From Streptomyces sp. NRRL B-1140 (GTDB lineage Bacteria > Actinomycetota > Actinomycetes > Streptomycetales > Streptomycetaceae), in contig NZ_LGEA01000111.1 of assembly GCF_001280065.1 (NCBI RefSeq), positions 1 to 50,392 on the forward strand: 50,392 nucleotides of DNA, in the 5' to 3' direction. Made by a program: the position numbers and the translations under genes. The stretch's first letter is position 1, and every line of letters starts with the position of its first letter. The notes beneath the pieces are model-generated. The model searched no databases and was not told where the DNA came from. It saw only the letters and a program-made list of their open reading frames with translations. Below, in pieces: positions 1 through 8,902 of this stretch.

Positions 1-2
1 TC

Positions 3-95
3 CTCCACGTCTACAACTACCATCGCTGCCACACCGCACTCGGAGGCCAGCCACCGATCAGCCGTGTGAACAACGCTCCAGGTCAATACACCTAG
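3..95 (+). CDS. C-terminal end of an IS481-type transposase (cut by the window edge)
   Basis: The first bases read in frame as a transposase tail, with the motif YNYHRCHTALGGQPP followed by ISRV and a stop at 93-95. A YN.HR.H.ALGG.PP tail is typical of the integrase core (DDE) domain of IS481/IS3-type transposases. Only the last 30 residues lie in the window, so the catalytic residues are not visible and intactness cannot be judged. The element end should lie shortly downstream of the stop, but its terminal repeat cannot be recognised without the other end. An IS at the very edge suggests that the sequence was broken at a repeated element. Confidence 0.75.
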   Translation, partial: LHVYNYHRCHTALGGQPPISRVNNAPGQYT

Positions 96-517
96 GTCGC
101 GGTCGGGGCGATCCCTATGAAGGTTGGTGTCCCCGCCATAGTGCACGAGATCGGTGTCCCTTGTCAGCTCGACCGTGCCCGATTCACACCGGTTCGAGCC
201 CCCCGCGTTTCCCACGTGACGGGATTCGCACAGCCTGTTTGCCCTGTTCACGGCATTAGTCACGAAGATTCTTCGGGGTGGAGTGTCACACCGACCCCGG
301 TCCGCGGCACCTATACCGAGAGGGGGGCCCATGTCCTCCTGGCGGCGCCGGCCGCCGCGGTGCTCCGGAGCTCCGTCCCGTGGGGCGGGACGCGATCCGA
401 AGTTCCTGCCCGCCGGGCGGGAGGGAGCAGGCATTTCACCGCTGCTCGGAATCTGTCCACAGGCAACCTGCGCAAGGCTGCCGAGATGATCTCTTTCTCG
501 TCCGTGTGTGTGGGCCG
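96..517. other. Non-coding stretch between IS tail and first gene
   Basis: About 420 bases with no convincing gene. Open frames here, including an upstream extension of the next gene, lack a ribosome site and resemble no family I know. It probably contains the right end of the IS and the promoter of the gene at 518. No clear hairpin or operator was seen. Confidence 0.5.
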
Positions 518-2278
518 ATGAGCGCGGTCGCGGCGTCGGCCGCTGCCGTGGAAGAGTCCGCGCCGGTTCGGCGGCAGCGGGTGCGGGTGCCGATGCGTCT
601 GGTGTGGTCGGCGGCGTACGCGGATGTCGCGCTGTCGGTGTACGTGAAGGTGAAGGCGCTCGGGATGCGTCCGGAGGGGTGCCAGGCGAAGTCCACGACG
701 ATCGCCTCGTATCTGGGGATGTCGCCGGCGTCGGTGGAGCGGGGGATGACGCAGCTGTGCCGTCCGGGCCCGGACGGTGTGGTGGAGCTGTTCTCGGACC
801 GTCGGACGCTGCCGGGCGGCACGGGCACGTCGGCGGTGCGGACGGTGCGGGCGATGACGCGTACGGAGGCGTTCGTGTGGCTGCCGGTGGCGGCCGCGGA
901 GGACCTCACGCCCCGGCAGCTGCGCGCGTTCGCGTTGATCGCCTATGCGCAGGCTCGGGGGATCGCGCTGACGGAGGCGGAGCTGGCGGCCGGCCTGTTC
1001 CACCACTCGGGCAAGAAGGCGGGTCAGCCGATCTCGGTGACGGCGGCGTCGGCGGTCGTGGACGCGGTGGAGGCGGCTCGTTGGGTGACGGTGCAGCGGC
1101 GTGCGGGGGCGCAGGGGCGCAACCGGTACATCGCGCACGACATCGCCCCCGAGGCCCGTCCGGACGGTGGCTGCGCGGCGGTCGCCGGGGCTGCTGAAGC
1201 GGCTGTGACCAGTGGTTCTCAGGAGTCGGCTAGTTCCCAAGTTGGTGAGGGATCGGGTTCGCCGGTTGGTGAGGGATCCCTCGCGAATGAGGAATCACAT
1301 AGGACTGACTCACCGGATGACGAGCGCGCGTTCTTCTCACCCGCCGTAGGCGAGGTACCGGTAGTTGAGGGCGCTGGGGTTGTGGAAAACCCGGCTGACG
1401 CTGCTGCGCGTACGGAGACCGGCGGTGGTCTCGCGCTTCGCGCGGGTGGAAACAGCCAGCCCTCCCCCTCGAAGCCGGAAACGGAAAAGCGCAGCAGCAG
1501 GGGCGGGGGGTCGGCGCGGTCGTCGTACGACGGACCGCAGTTGGCCATGAGCCCGCACATCTACGCCGTGCTGGAGCCGGTGCACCTGCTGCTGGAGCGG
1601 GTGACCAGCGACTTTGTCGCCCGGCAGATCGCCCGTGAGGTGGGCCGCCAGCTGCGCGAGGGCACCGACGCCGAACGCCTGCAGCACCGGCTGACCGTCC
1701 GGTTCGCCAAGGTGATGGTCTCGGAGATCCGCGACCCGGGCCGGTGGCTGCTGGGTGTGGCCCTGCCGCGCTGGGGCTGCGGTTACCAGGACTGCGAGGC
1801 TGGCGTGCTGTGGTCGACCGGCAAGGACTGCGAGGTGTGTGCGGAGATCGTCGAGGACAAGGCCGCCGCCCGGCGCCGTGCCCAGCGCATCGAGCAGGGC
1901 CTGTGTCCCGAGCACGGCACCCGTCCCGGCCCGGGCGGCCGCTGCGTCGACTGCGTGCTGGACGACGCGGCCCGCAACCCGGTGCCGGCCCCGGCCCCGG
2001 CGCAGCGCGAGGTGGAGGGTCCGCCGCGCGGTTCCTGCGGGGACTGCGGCGCCCGGATCGTCGGGATCGGCCGCGCCCTCGAGGACGGCCTGTGCAAGCT
2101 CTGCCGAGAGGAGGCCGCCGTGCTGGGCGCCGTCGTCGTGCCCGCGCAGACTGCCCCGGCCGGGCAGGAGACCTGTTCCGGTCGGGACGGAGACGTGCCG
2201 TGCAGGCGCAAGCCCCTGCCGTCGCGCAGCGTCTGCGGTGTCCACCGCGTCCAGGGGCTGGCCGGGGAGGTCGCGTGA
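518..2278 (+). CDS. Winged-helix DNA-binding protein with C-terminal cysteine clusters (plasmid type)
   Basis: Predicted 586 residues. The N-terminal third has two helix-turn-helix-like units. One lies around residues 45-85 (motif STTIASYLGMSPASVERGM) and the second around 130-205 (LTPRQLRAFALIAYAQARG, then TAASAVVDAVEAARW). A low-complexity Ser/Glu/Pro linker follows. The C-terminal part has several Cys pairs (CGYQDC, CEVCAE, CPEHG with CVDC, CGDCGARI, CKLCRE) that look like zinc ribbons. The ATG at 518 was chosen because upstream residues are low-complexity and out of character. The stop overlaps the next start as TGATG, so the two genes are translationally coupled. The partner is a DciA-type protein, which suggests a role in replication initiation; this is inference. 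I know this type only as 'helix-turn-helix domain protein' on Streptomyces plasmids and chromosome arms. Confidence 0.75.
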   Translation: MSAVAASAAAVEESAPVRRQRVRVPMRLVWSAAYADVALSVYVKVKALGMRPEGCQAKSTTIASYLGMSPASVERGMTQLCRPGPDGVVELFSDRRTLPGGTGTSAVRTVRAMTRTEAFVWLPVAAAEDLTPRQLRAFALIAYAQARGIALTEAELAAGLFHHSGKKAGQPISVTAASAVVDAVEAARWVTVQRRAGAQGRNRYIAHDIAPEARPDGGCAAVAGAAEAAVTSGSQESASSQVGEGSGSPVGEGSLANEESHRTDSPDDERAFFSPAVGEVPVVEGAGVVENPADAAARTETGGGLALRAGGNSQPSPSKPETEKRSSRGGGSARSSYDGPQLAMSPHIYAVLEPVHLLLERVTSDFVARQIAREVGRQLREGTDAERLQHRLTVRFAKVMVSEIRDPGRWLLGVALPRWGCGYQDCEAGVLWSTGKDCEVCAEIVEDKAAARRRAQRIEQGLCPEHGTRPGPGGRCVDCVLDDAARNPVPAPAPAQREVEGPPRGSCGDCGARIVGIGRALEDGLCKLCREEAAVLGAVVVPAQTAPAGQETCSGRDGDVPCRRKPLPSRSVCGVHRVQGLAGEVA

Positions 2279-3097
2279 TGACCGAGACTCCGCAGCTCAG
2301 TGGCGTCGACCTGGCCCGCGTCGCATTGCGCGCTGCCAAGGTGGGCGGTGCAGAAGAACGGCGGCGGCCGTACGGTGCAGCCCAAGCCGCGCACGGCGTC
2401 GGTGGTCCGGCGCGGCGGGCGCGAGCCGATGGGGCTCGGTGCCGCGATCGGCGCGCTGGTGACCGAGCGGGCCTGGGAGCTCCCGGCCGCTGGCGCGACG
2501 CTGCGGGATCGGTGGGCGGCCATCGCCCCCGAGCTCGCCGGGCACGTCGCCGCCGTGTCGTACGACGCCGACTCTGGCCGGCTCACCGTGTGCCCGGAGT
2601 CGTCGGCCTGGGCGACGAAGGCCCGCCTGGAGCAGGCCCGCATCATCGCGGCCGCCAACGATTCGGCAGGTCGGACGGTCGTCCGGTCCCTGCGGATCCT
2701 GGCGCCCGGCGCGGTGCCGGTGCCCGAGCCGGCCGACGTCGATCCGGAGCCCGCGGTCGCGCCCGCCGGGCCGCCGCGTACCAGGGAGACCGCCTCGGAC
2801 GGCTACCGCCGCGCGCTTGCCGCGCACCAGGAGGCGGCGCCGCCGTCGCGGGTGGACCCGTACATCGCGGAAGCGGTGGAGCGGCAGACCGCTGCGATGC
2901 GGAAGCTGCCCCGCCGCGCGTTCCCCGAGCCCGACGTCGTGTCGGACGATGCGTCGGCTTCGATAGGGCAGGTCCGTGCCGAGCGCCGTCGTCAGGCCGA
3001 CGTCTCCCGCGCTGCGGCCCTGCGCCGGGCCCGCGCGGAGAAGGCCGGAACGCTGCCCAGCAAAGACGTGCCCCAGTCGTTGGGTAGAACGGCTTGA
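2278..3097 (+). pseudogene. DciA-like (DUF721) protein, interrupted by a frameshift
   Basis: DUF721/DciA proteins assist loading or operation of the replicative helicase DnaB. The natural start is the ATG at 2278, overlapping the previous stop, and gives MTETPQLSGVDLARVALRAA, the expected family N-terminus. That frame then becomes non-homologous. The family sequence continues one frame over from about 2345, through GREPMGLGAAIGALVTERAW, APELAGHVAAVSYDADSGRL and SSAWATKARLEQ, and stops at 3097. A single-base indel near 2338-2355 therefore splits the gene. An internal GTG at 2348 or 2300 could still give a product lacking the conserved N-terminus. The C-terminal 100 residues are charged and rich in Arg/Ala. 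Whether the break is biological or a sequencing indel cannot be told from here. Confidence 0.75.
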
Positions 3098-3226
3098 CCG
3101 GCCGAACGGAGAGGACGTGACGGATCAGGTGGCGGCATCGCCCTTGCGTACGGGGCCCTCTGGCTGGTGAACGCCCCAGGTGACACGATGAGTTGGCACG
3201 ATCGGTGAGACGCGACGGGAGCGTTT

Positions 3227-4840
3227 GTGCAGGCTGACAGGCGGCGGATCCAGACGGCGGTGCTGAGCAGTACGGAGTCGGAGGAGCCGCTGATGCTGCC
3301 GATGGAGGCGATCGAGCTGGACGTGTTTCGCCACCGCTACGCGGGCGAGACCTTCTGGTGCGGGACTTTGCTCGGTGGCTGCGGTGGTCAGTTGACCACG
3401 AAGTTGTACACGGATCGCGCCTGTCATTTCGCCCATCACCCGGATCCGGACGGGCTGCCGCACGTGTGCGGGCGCCGCGCCCGCGGCGTGAACAGCGCGG
3501 ATCACCTGTATGTGCGGTCGGCGGCCGCGGCCTGGCTCGCTGATCACGGCGAGGAGGCGAGCTTCGAGTACACCGGCTCGGCCGGGGCGCCGCTCGGCTC
3601 CGTCGTCGACATCCGCTGGCCGCGCGGCGCGCTGCGGGTGCACCTGGACCAGGCGGTGGCGCCGGTGTGGGACGACGGCCTGGAGCCGGTGCTCGGCCTG
3701 GGCGTCCCGGTCGACCGGGACACGCTGATCCGGCGTTGGTACGTGCACCGGATCCGCCTGGACAGCGAGGGCACGAGCAGGCGGGTGCGGATCGGTACCG
3801 AGGCCTTCGCGCGGCCCACCGAGTGGTTCGCCCTGGAGGAGTGCGAGGTGACGGAGCGCGGGCTGTCGACGCCGGCGGTCCAGCGGATCATCCAGGCCCG
3901 CAGCGCGGCGGCGCCCACGAAGTGGACGCCGGGGCAGAACACGGACACGGCACAGGACACCCGGGCGCGGGAGCTGCTGCGCAAGCTGCTCTACGCCCGC
4001 CGGACCGAGTCCATCGCCCTGGCGGAGTCGGTGTGCCGCGAGATACCGGATCTCGCCGGCGTGAGCCCGCGGCTGCAGGAGCAGCTGGATGCCGCCCTGC
4101 GCTCCGGCCTCCTCTGGATCGAGAAGGAAGTCGGGGCCCGCAGGGGGCTGTTCGCCAGCCTGGAACAGGCGGTGGCCGAGAAGCGGGCCGGGAAGGTCAA
4201 GAAGCTGTTGCGGCATGCTAAGACGGCCGCCAAAGACGCCTGTTCCGAGGAGGAGAGCCGCGTGATCGACGCGGCTGACGCCTGTCTCACCGCCATCGCG
4301 GCGGCCAGGAGCAAGCGCCTGAACACCCTCCTCGACGACCTTGACCAACTTCCCCCGGACCCGGACCCGGACGTACTGCGGCTCAAGGTGCGTGAGCTGC
4401 TTCGGGCAGCGAGCGAGGCCGGCAGCATCGGGCCGCATCGTCAGGCAAAGGTCAAGGCGTGGAGGGAGCGGGTACGTCACACCGCAGGCCCTCTCCAGCC
4501 CGGACAAGGCAAGCGGCTTCCGCAGCTCCATCGGCAAATTACCCGGAAGAGGTGGCTGGAGAGGCGCTGCCCGCGCTGCGGGGCGGACAGCGGCCAGCAA
4601 TGCGCCGTCGACACCATGCCCGGCGAGATGCGACAGGTGCCGCACGACGAGCGACTGAAGCCGATCATCGACGAACGCAGGGAACAGCAACGGTTGCGGC
4701 GGCCGTGGCGGGTGTACGAGGTGACCTGCCCTGACTGCGGCCAGGAGCCCGAGCAGCGGTGCACCACGTTGGGCGGCCCGCACCGCTCACGGGTCGAACT
4801 GGCCAAGGAATACACCCGATTGAAGAAGGCTCACTCGTAG
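3227..4840 (+). CDS. CoiA-like protein with two C-terminal zinc-finger motifs
   Basis: Predicted 537 residues from a GTG at 3227 with GGGA about seven bases upstream. The N-terminus resembles competence protein CoiA: a Cys-rich stretch (FWCGTLLGGCGGQL), then ACHFAHHPDPDG at about 65-75, then a region like the nuclease-type fold of that family (SADHLYVRSAAAAWL). The middle (about 220-440) is helical and charged and may be coiled coil. The C-terminus has two similar fingers: CPRCGADSGQQC with a downstream His (about 448-475), and CPDCGQEPEQRC followed by GGPHRSR (about 501-525). Such fingers occur in actinophage and actinoplasmid proteins. CoiA itself acts in DNA uptake and recombination; a similar DNA-processing role here is inference. 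The gene stands alone, 130 bases after the DciA-like gene. Confidence 0.65.
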   Translation: MQADRRRIQTAVLSSTESEEPLMLPMEAIELDVFRHRYAGETFWCGTLLGGCGGQLTTKLYTDRACHFAHHPDPDGLPHVCGRRARGVNSADHLYVRSAAAAWLADHGEEASFEYTGSAGAPLGSVVDIRWPRGALRVHLDQAVAPVWDDGLEPVLGLGVPVDRDTLIRRWYVHRIRLDSEGTSRRVRIGTEAFARPTEWFALEECEVTERGLSTPAVQRIIQARSAAAPTKWTPGQNTDTAQDTRARELLRKLLYARRTESIALAESVCREIPDLAGVSPRLQEQLDAALRSGLLWIEKEVGARRGLFASLEQAVAEKRAGKVKKLLRHAKTAAKDACSEEESRVIDAADACLTAIAAARSKRLNTLLDDLDQLPPDPDPDVLRLKVRELLRAASEAGSIGPHRQAKVKAWRERVRHTAGPLQPGQGKRLPQLHRQITRKRWLERRCPRCGADSGQQCAVDTMPGEMRQVPHDERLKPIIDERREQQRLRRPWRVYEVTCPDCGQEPEQRCTTLGGPHRSRVELAKEYTRLKKAHS

Positions 4841-5158
4841 AACACAGCCGAGCTCCACCTGGCAGACCGACCCGTAGCGTGTGCGCCCGTCACCTGGTCC
4901 AGAGCTCGCCGGCGAGGTGGCGTGATGACCGAGAAGCGGACCTGGGCGAAGAGCGGCAGACAGCCGTGTCGACCGTGCTCGATCACAAGCATTAGGTTCC
5001 TGAACGGAGGTTCGAGACGTGAGGTTACGAGAAACGACCGAGGGTGTACGGATACCGGCGTACTTGCCCGGGTGTCGCGGTCCAAGGGGCATCGTTAGGC
5101 AGCACACCGTGGCCGCCCCGGCAGGCACGGCCACGCATGCGAGGGCAGGAGGAGACCG
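4841..5158. other. Intergenic region with a relic copy of the HTH/DciA gene junction
   Basis: About 318 bases with no intact gene. Bases 4912-4932 match 2267-2287 at 20 of 21 positions. In both places the matched block spans a stop and an ATG in the arrangement GTGATGACCGAGA. The protein reading just before it (ELAGEVA, stop) equals the end of the gene at 518 (GLAGEVA, stop). After the ATG the frame is not DciA-like. This is best read as a decayed partial duplication of the operon junction. A GGAG site at about 5150 serves the next gene. Confidence 0.5.
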
Positions 5159-5905
5159 GTGAGCGACCGCAGTGCAATCGAGTGGACCGAGGCGACCTGG
5201 AATCCGACGACGGGCTGCGACCGTGTCTCTCCTGGTTGCGACAACTGCTACGCCCTGACTTTGGCAAAGCGGCTGAAGGCGATGGGGGCGGAGAAATACC
5301 AGAACGACGGTGATCCCCGCACGTCCGGCCCGGGGTTCGATGTCACGCTGCACCCGGATGCTCTGAACGTTCCCTATGGGTGGAAGAGCCCGCGCACGGT
5401 GTTCGTGAACTCGATGTCTGACCTGTTTCACGCGCGGGTGCCGCTCGATTTCGTCCGCCAGGTCTTCCAGGTCATGGCCGACACTCCGCAGCACACTTAC
5501 CAGGTCCTCACCAAGCGGGCCCGGCGCCTGCGACAGATCGCTCCCAAGCTCGACTGGCCGGACAACGTCTGGATGGGCGTCTCGGTAGAGACCGAGAAGG
5601 AGCTGGCGCGCGTGGACGATCTGCGTGAAGTCCCCTCGGCTGTACGGTTCCTGTCCTGCGAGCCGCTGCTGGGGCCACTGGCCGGCCTGCGCCTGGACGG
5701 CATTCACTGGGTGATCGCCGGCGGCGAGTCCGGCCCCGGGCACCGGGCTCTGGACGAAGCCTGGGTCACCCAGATCCGCGACACCTGCCAGGACGCTGGC
5801 GTCGCCTTCTTCTTCAAGCAGTGGGGCGGGCGCACCCCCAAGGCCGGCGGCCGGCTCCTGGAGGGCCGGACCTGGGACCAGATGCCGCTGCCGGTCGCAG
5901 CCTGA
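5159..5905 (+). CDS. DUF5131 (phage Gp37/Gp68 family) protein with a three-Cys motif
   Basis: Predicted 248 residues; GTG start with GGAGGAGACCG just upstream. The N-terminus has IEWTEATWNPTTGC, then the signature C20-x6-C27-x2-C30 followed by YA. Other family hallmarks follow: VFVNSMSDLFH, YQVLTKRARRL, VWMGVSVE, RFLSCEPLLG, WVIAGGESGPGHR and FFFKQWGG near the end. The architecture resembles a TIM-barrel enzyme with an N-terminal metal or Fe-S cluster site, but the spacing is not the CxxxCxxC of standard radical SAM enzymes. Reaction and substrate are unknown. Family members are widely found beside TcmP, and here the neighbour, convergent across 46 bases, is TcmP. Length is normal and the gene looks intact. 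Confidence 0.88.
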   Translation: MSDRSAIEWTEATWNPTTGCDRVSPGCDNCYALTLAKRLKAMGAEKYQNDGDPRTSGPGFDVTLHPDALNVPYGWKSPRTVFVNSMSDLFHARVPLDFVRQVFQVMADTPQHTYQVLTKRARRLRQIAPKLDWPDNVWMGVSVETEKELARVDDLREVPSAVRFLSCEPLLGPLAGLRLDGIHWVIAGGESGPGHRALDEAWVTQIRDTCQDAGVAFFFKQWGGRTPKAGGRLLEGRTWDQMPLPVAA

Positions 5906-5951
5906 CCGATCTGCTCGTTGTGGGCCGGGCACGGTCAGGCCCGGCCACACA

Positions 5952-7133
5952 TCAGGCCGCGAGGTTGCCGGGATACAGGGTGATCTCCCGGGTCTTCTTC
6001 ACGCCCACGCCGTTGCTGGGCGTCCCGCCCTGCTCGTGCAGACGTTGTACCGCTTTGCGCACCACCGGCTCGGTGACCTGTCCATAGAAGGACCCGAAGA
6101 CCTCCAGCGTGTGGTCGACGAGCCTGACCGGCCGCCGGGTCCGTGCCAGAAGCTTCGCAAGGTTCTCAGCGATCTCCGGCACCGCCTTGGCCTCGACCTC
6201 CTTCGGATCCGGGCGCGTCACCGACGCCACGGAGAACAGCGCGTCGTCCTCTTCACGCTCCTCCAGCGTCTCCCACCACGTTGCCCGGGCCCGGGCAACC
6301 GTGTCGCCGAACACCCACAGGCCATACGGGCTACGGGTGGCGAACACCAGCCGGTACACGGCCCGCTTGCGCGGCGAGTGCGACACCGGCACCGACTGCA
6401 CGAGCATCCCGGTACGCCGCTCCAGACGGCGGGCGTACTCGGCCGCCACCGCCTCGATCGCATCCTCAGCCGCGCCGTCCTGGTGACGGGAAGCCACCGC
6501 GTCGGCGAAGTACTCCCGCCACCAGGTCCCGCCGCACACGTCGTCGAACCGCTGCAGCGACTTCTCGTTGCCCTTCGGGGAGCGGACGTGCCCGCCCAGA
6601 CGCCACACGGCCATCATGCTGAAGTTCATCAGCAGCTCAGTCGGAGGCCACTTCTGCGGACGCTTACGCGCGAGGACATCGACAAGGCGGTCCTGCGGCA
6701 GAACAAGCCCGCACGGGTCCAGGAAGAGAAACAGCGGCTCCCGGACGGCCCGCTGACCGACCTGGTCAAGAACACCGTCGACCTCACCGCGATGAGCGTG
6801 CGCCCGGACACCGCGAGCCAGGTAGTGCTGGACGACCTCCTGTAACCGGCCGAACGACTTCGCCTGAGGCTCGGAGAAGAAGCACTCCAACGTGAGCCCG
6901 GGCTTATGACGCAAGGACGAAGCGACCTTCAGCGCGATCTCCGCGGACGCCGGATCGCCGTTCTCGTAGCGGCCCTCACCCGCGTACCCGTCGAGGTAGA
7001 CGACGCGCTTGTCGTGGGAATGCGTGCCCGTCATCCCGCCGAACTGCGGCAGATACCGCTTGAGGAGATCGTGCTTGAACACGCTGGGAAGCGCTTTATC
7101 CGCCCAGTAATCCCCGCCTGTACCCGACGACAT
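5952..7133 (-). CDS. tcmP: Three-Cys-motif partner protein TcmP
   Basis: Predicted 393 residues. The ATG at 7133 has a GGGGTGGGG purine stretch upstream; the open frame extends further, but without family-like sequence. Near the N-terminus are YWADKALPSVFKHDLLKRYL and VVYLDGYAGEG (about 45-54), which resembles the SAM-binding motif I of Rossmann methyltransferases. LFLFLDPCG at about 134-142 resembles a DPPY-type motif IV. These two motifs make a methyltransferase-like fold plausible, as in the 23S rRNA methyltransferase RlmJ, but that is inference. TcmP is named for its genetic link with the three-Cys-motif protein, which lies immediately next to it. The usual layout I know is tandem; here the genes converge, with a 46-base gap. 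Confidence 0.88.
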   Translation of the reverse strand: MSSGTGGDYWADKALPSVFKHDLLKRYLPQFGGMTGTHSHDKRVVYLDGYAGEGRYENGDPASAEIALKVASSLRHKPGLTLECFFSEPQAKSFGRLQEVVQHYLARGVRAHAHRGEVDGVLDQVGQRAVREPLFLFLDPCGLVLPQDRLVDVLARKRPQKWPPTELLMNFSMMAVWRLGGHVRSPKGNEKSLQRFDDVCGGTWWREYFADAVASRHQDGAAEDAIEAVAAEYARRLERRTGMLVQSVPVSHSPRKRAVYRLVFATRSPYGLWVFGDTVARARATWWETLEEREEDDALFSVASVTRPDPKEVEAKAVPEIAENLAKLLARTRRPVRLVDHTLEVFGSFYGQVTEPVVRKAVQRLHEQGGTPSNGVGVKKTREITLYPGNLAA

Positions 7134-7254
7134 CGCCCCACCCCAGGTTCGCCGTAGTTGTCTGATCACAGATGGTGAGGCACTAGTGGGAACAGAGCAA
7201 GAGGCCCTGGCCGTGCCCGCGTACGAGGAGCGCCGTGTCGCTCTGCTGCTCCTT

Positions 7255-8902
7255 CTACGTTTCCGCGGTCGCGCCCGCCAGGGAGTCGAGGAGCTCTCCG
7301 AAGGTGATCTTCTCACCGTCGTGGTCGAAGGTCATGGCGGCGGCGAGGGCCTCCCATCGGTCGGCGCTGCGCCCGCAGTGGTCCAGCAGGATCTTCAGGG
7401 CGACTTCGGGTTCGTGGCGGGCGAGGATTTCGTCGGCGGGGATCTGGCGCAGGTGCTCCAGGGTGCGGTAGCGGGACTTCACGACGGCGCGGTAGACCTC
7501 GGAGCGGGCGAGGATCTCGCCGGTGGCTGGGGAGTCGAGCCAGGACTGCAGGACGGTCGCGGGGTCGGGGTGCTTGCCGAGTTCATCGTCGTCCAGCAGC
7601 CGCACCACACCGTCGTCCTCGTCTTCGGGTACCGGGACGGCGGCCGCCGCGGCGAGGAACCAGTCCGGGCCGCCAGCCTTCTCGGCGATCCAGGCCAGTT
7701 CGGCGGGGTGCAGCCCGTTCAGGACGTCCGTGACGGCGGCGTGCGGGGTGTGCGGGTTGGCGGCGAGGCCGGCCAGAGCCTGGACCCGGCGGTGCTCGTA
7801 GTGGCGTTCCAGGAGCTGGGCTAGGCGGTCGTGGTCAGGATCTGTGTTGTCGATGACGCGGATCAGGGTCCGGCTCGGCGTGGGGGAGACGACGGCCGAC
7901 TGGGCAGCCGGGCGAGCTGGGCGCAAGCCCCGGCGAGGTGGTCGGGGCCGGCGCTGAGGAGGGCCAGGTCCTCGGCGAGGTGGAGGACGCGGCCGTCGAA
8001 CTCGTGGTCGCCCTCTTGCTTTTCCGACCAGGTGAGCAGCTGGCCGCGGGTGTCGAGAGCGTCGACGGCCGCGTGCAGCTGATCGGCGGCGAGTTCGGCC
8101 AGGCGCGGGTTGCTGCGGACGCGGTTTGCGATGTGGTGCAGGGTCCGGCGGGCGGTCACCTGCGGGTTGGGCAGATCGGCCAGTTCGGGCAGGCACAAGG
8201 CCGGAAGGCAGGCGAGCAGCAGATCCTCGCGAGAGCGGGAGCCGGGTCGGCAGGGAGTTCCTCGCCGTCGGGGTCGGCGGCGCGGAGCTGGGCGTCCTCG
8301 AAGGCCTGCGTCTCGGCCTGGTCCAACAGCAGGTGCTGGACAGCCGCCCCGAACACGGGATGCGCGGTGAGCTGCGCCCACTGCTATGGGCACCGGGCCA
8401 GCATCGCCCAGCCGGCGCGGCCGCCCAGCTCCAGCGACCAGTCCTTCAAGAACGCGGACACGGCCTCCCCGCCTTCTTCGGGCTCCGGGTGAAGCAGGTA
8501 CGCGGCGAGCGGGGTGAGGCAGGCTTCGAGGACGGCGTCGAACAGTGCCTGCGGCACGGGTGGGGCCGGCGCGGCGCCCTTGGTGCGGGTGCGGTCGGGG
8601 TCCCAGTTCCGGACGACCTGCTCTACCTCGTGGCTGGGGAGGCGGGGCAGGAGCGCGATGGCCATCTCGACCTGGTTGGGGTGCCGTGCCAGAGCGGAGA
8701 TCAGCCCGGCCCAGACCCGGCGGTGCCGCAGGATGGCGGGCACGTCGGCGGCGGTCACGGTGCCGTCGGCCGCCAGGGCGGCCAGCGTCTTCTCGGCGGC
8801 GTGCACCAGGAGCTGGCCCCGCAGGCGCTTGGCGGGGGTCCGGGCCGAAGTGGCAAATTCGCAGATTCTTGGAGGGGCACGAGCAGGAACTCGCGCGCTC
8901 AA
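7255..8902 (-). pseudogene. Unrecognised protein gene, broken by a stop and two frameshifts
   Basis: A coherent protein can be read leftward only by joining frames. From about 8850 it runs QLLVHAAEKTLAALAADG to WAMLARCP, meets an in-frame TAG at 8384-8386, and continues in the same frame (QWAQLTAHPVFGAAVQHLL) to about 8225. It then shifts frame to DLLLACLPALCLPELADLPN and AQLARLPS near 7900, and shifts again to TLIRVIDNTDPDHDRLAQLL, ending at 7255. The composition is helical and Leu/Ala-rich, like a large HEAT-like or scaffold protein, but I do not recognise the family. The N-terminus is probably lost as well: the only available start is a TTG inside the hairpin at 8887-8933. Three lesions make function unlikely unless they are sequencing errors. 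Confidence 0.7.

Noticed and set aside
180..215. T-loop-like GGTTCGAGCCCC suggesting a tRNA near the left end
   Set aside because: No matching D-arm, anticodon arm or acceptor stem in the preceding 80 bases.
311..1240. Long minus-strand frame opposite the first gene
   Set aside because: Arg/Pro/His-rich product with no family motif. It mirrors the high-GC codon pattern of the real gene on the plus strand.
3125..4783. 552-residue minus-strand frame
   Set aside because: Antisense to the CoiA-like gene, composition typical of an antisense shadow, no ribosome site. The plus-strand gene has clear zinc-finger motifs.
5159..5905. Standard radical SAM enzyme
   Set aside because: The cysteine spacing is C-x6-C-x2-C, not CxxxCxxC. 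The protein fits the DUF5131 family instead.
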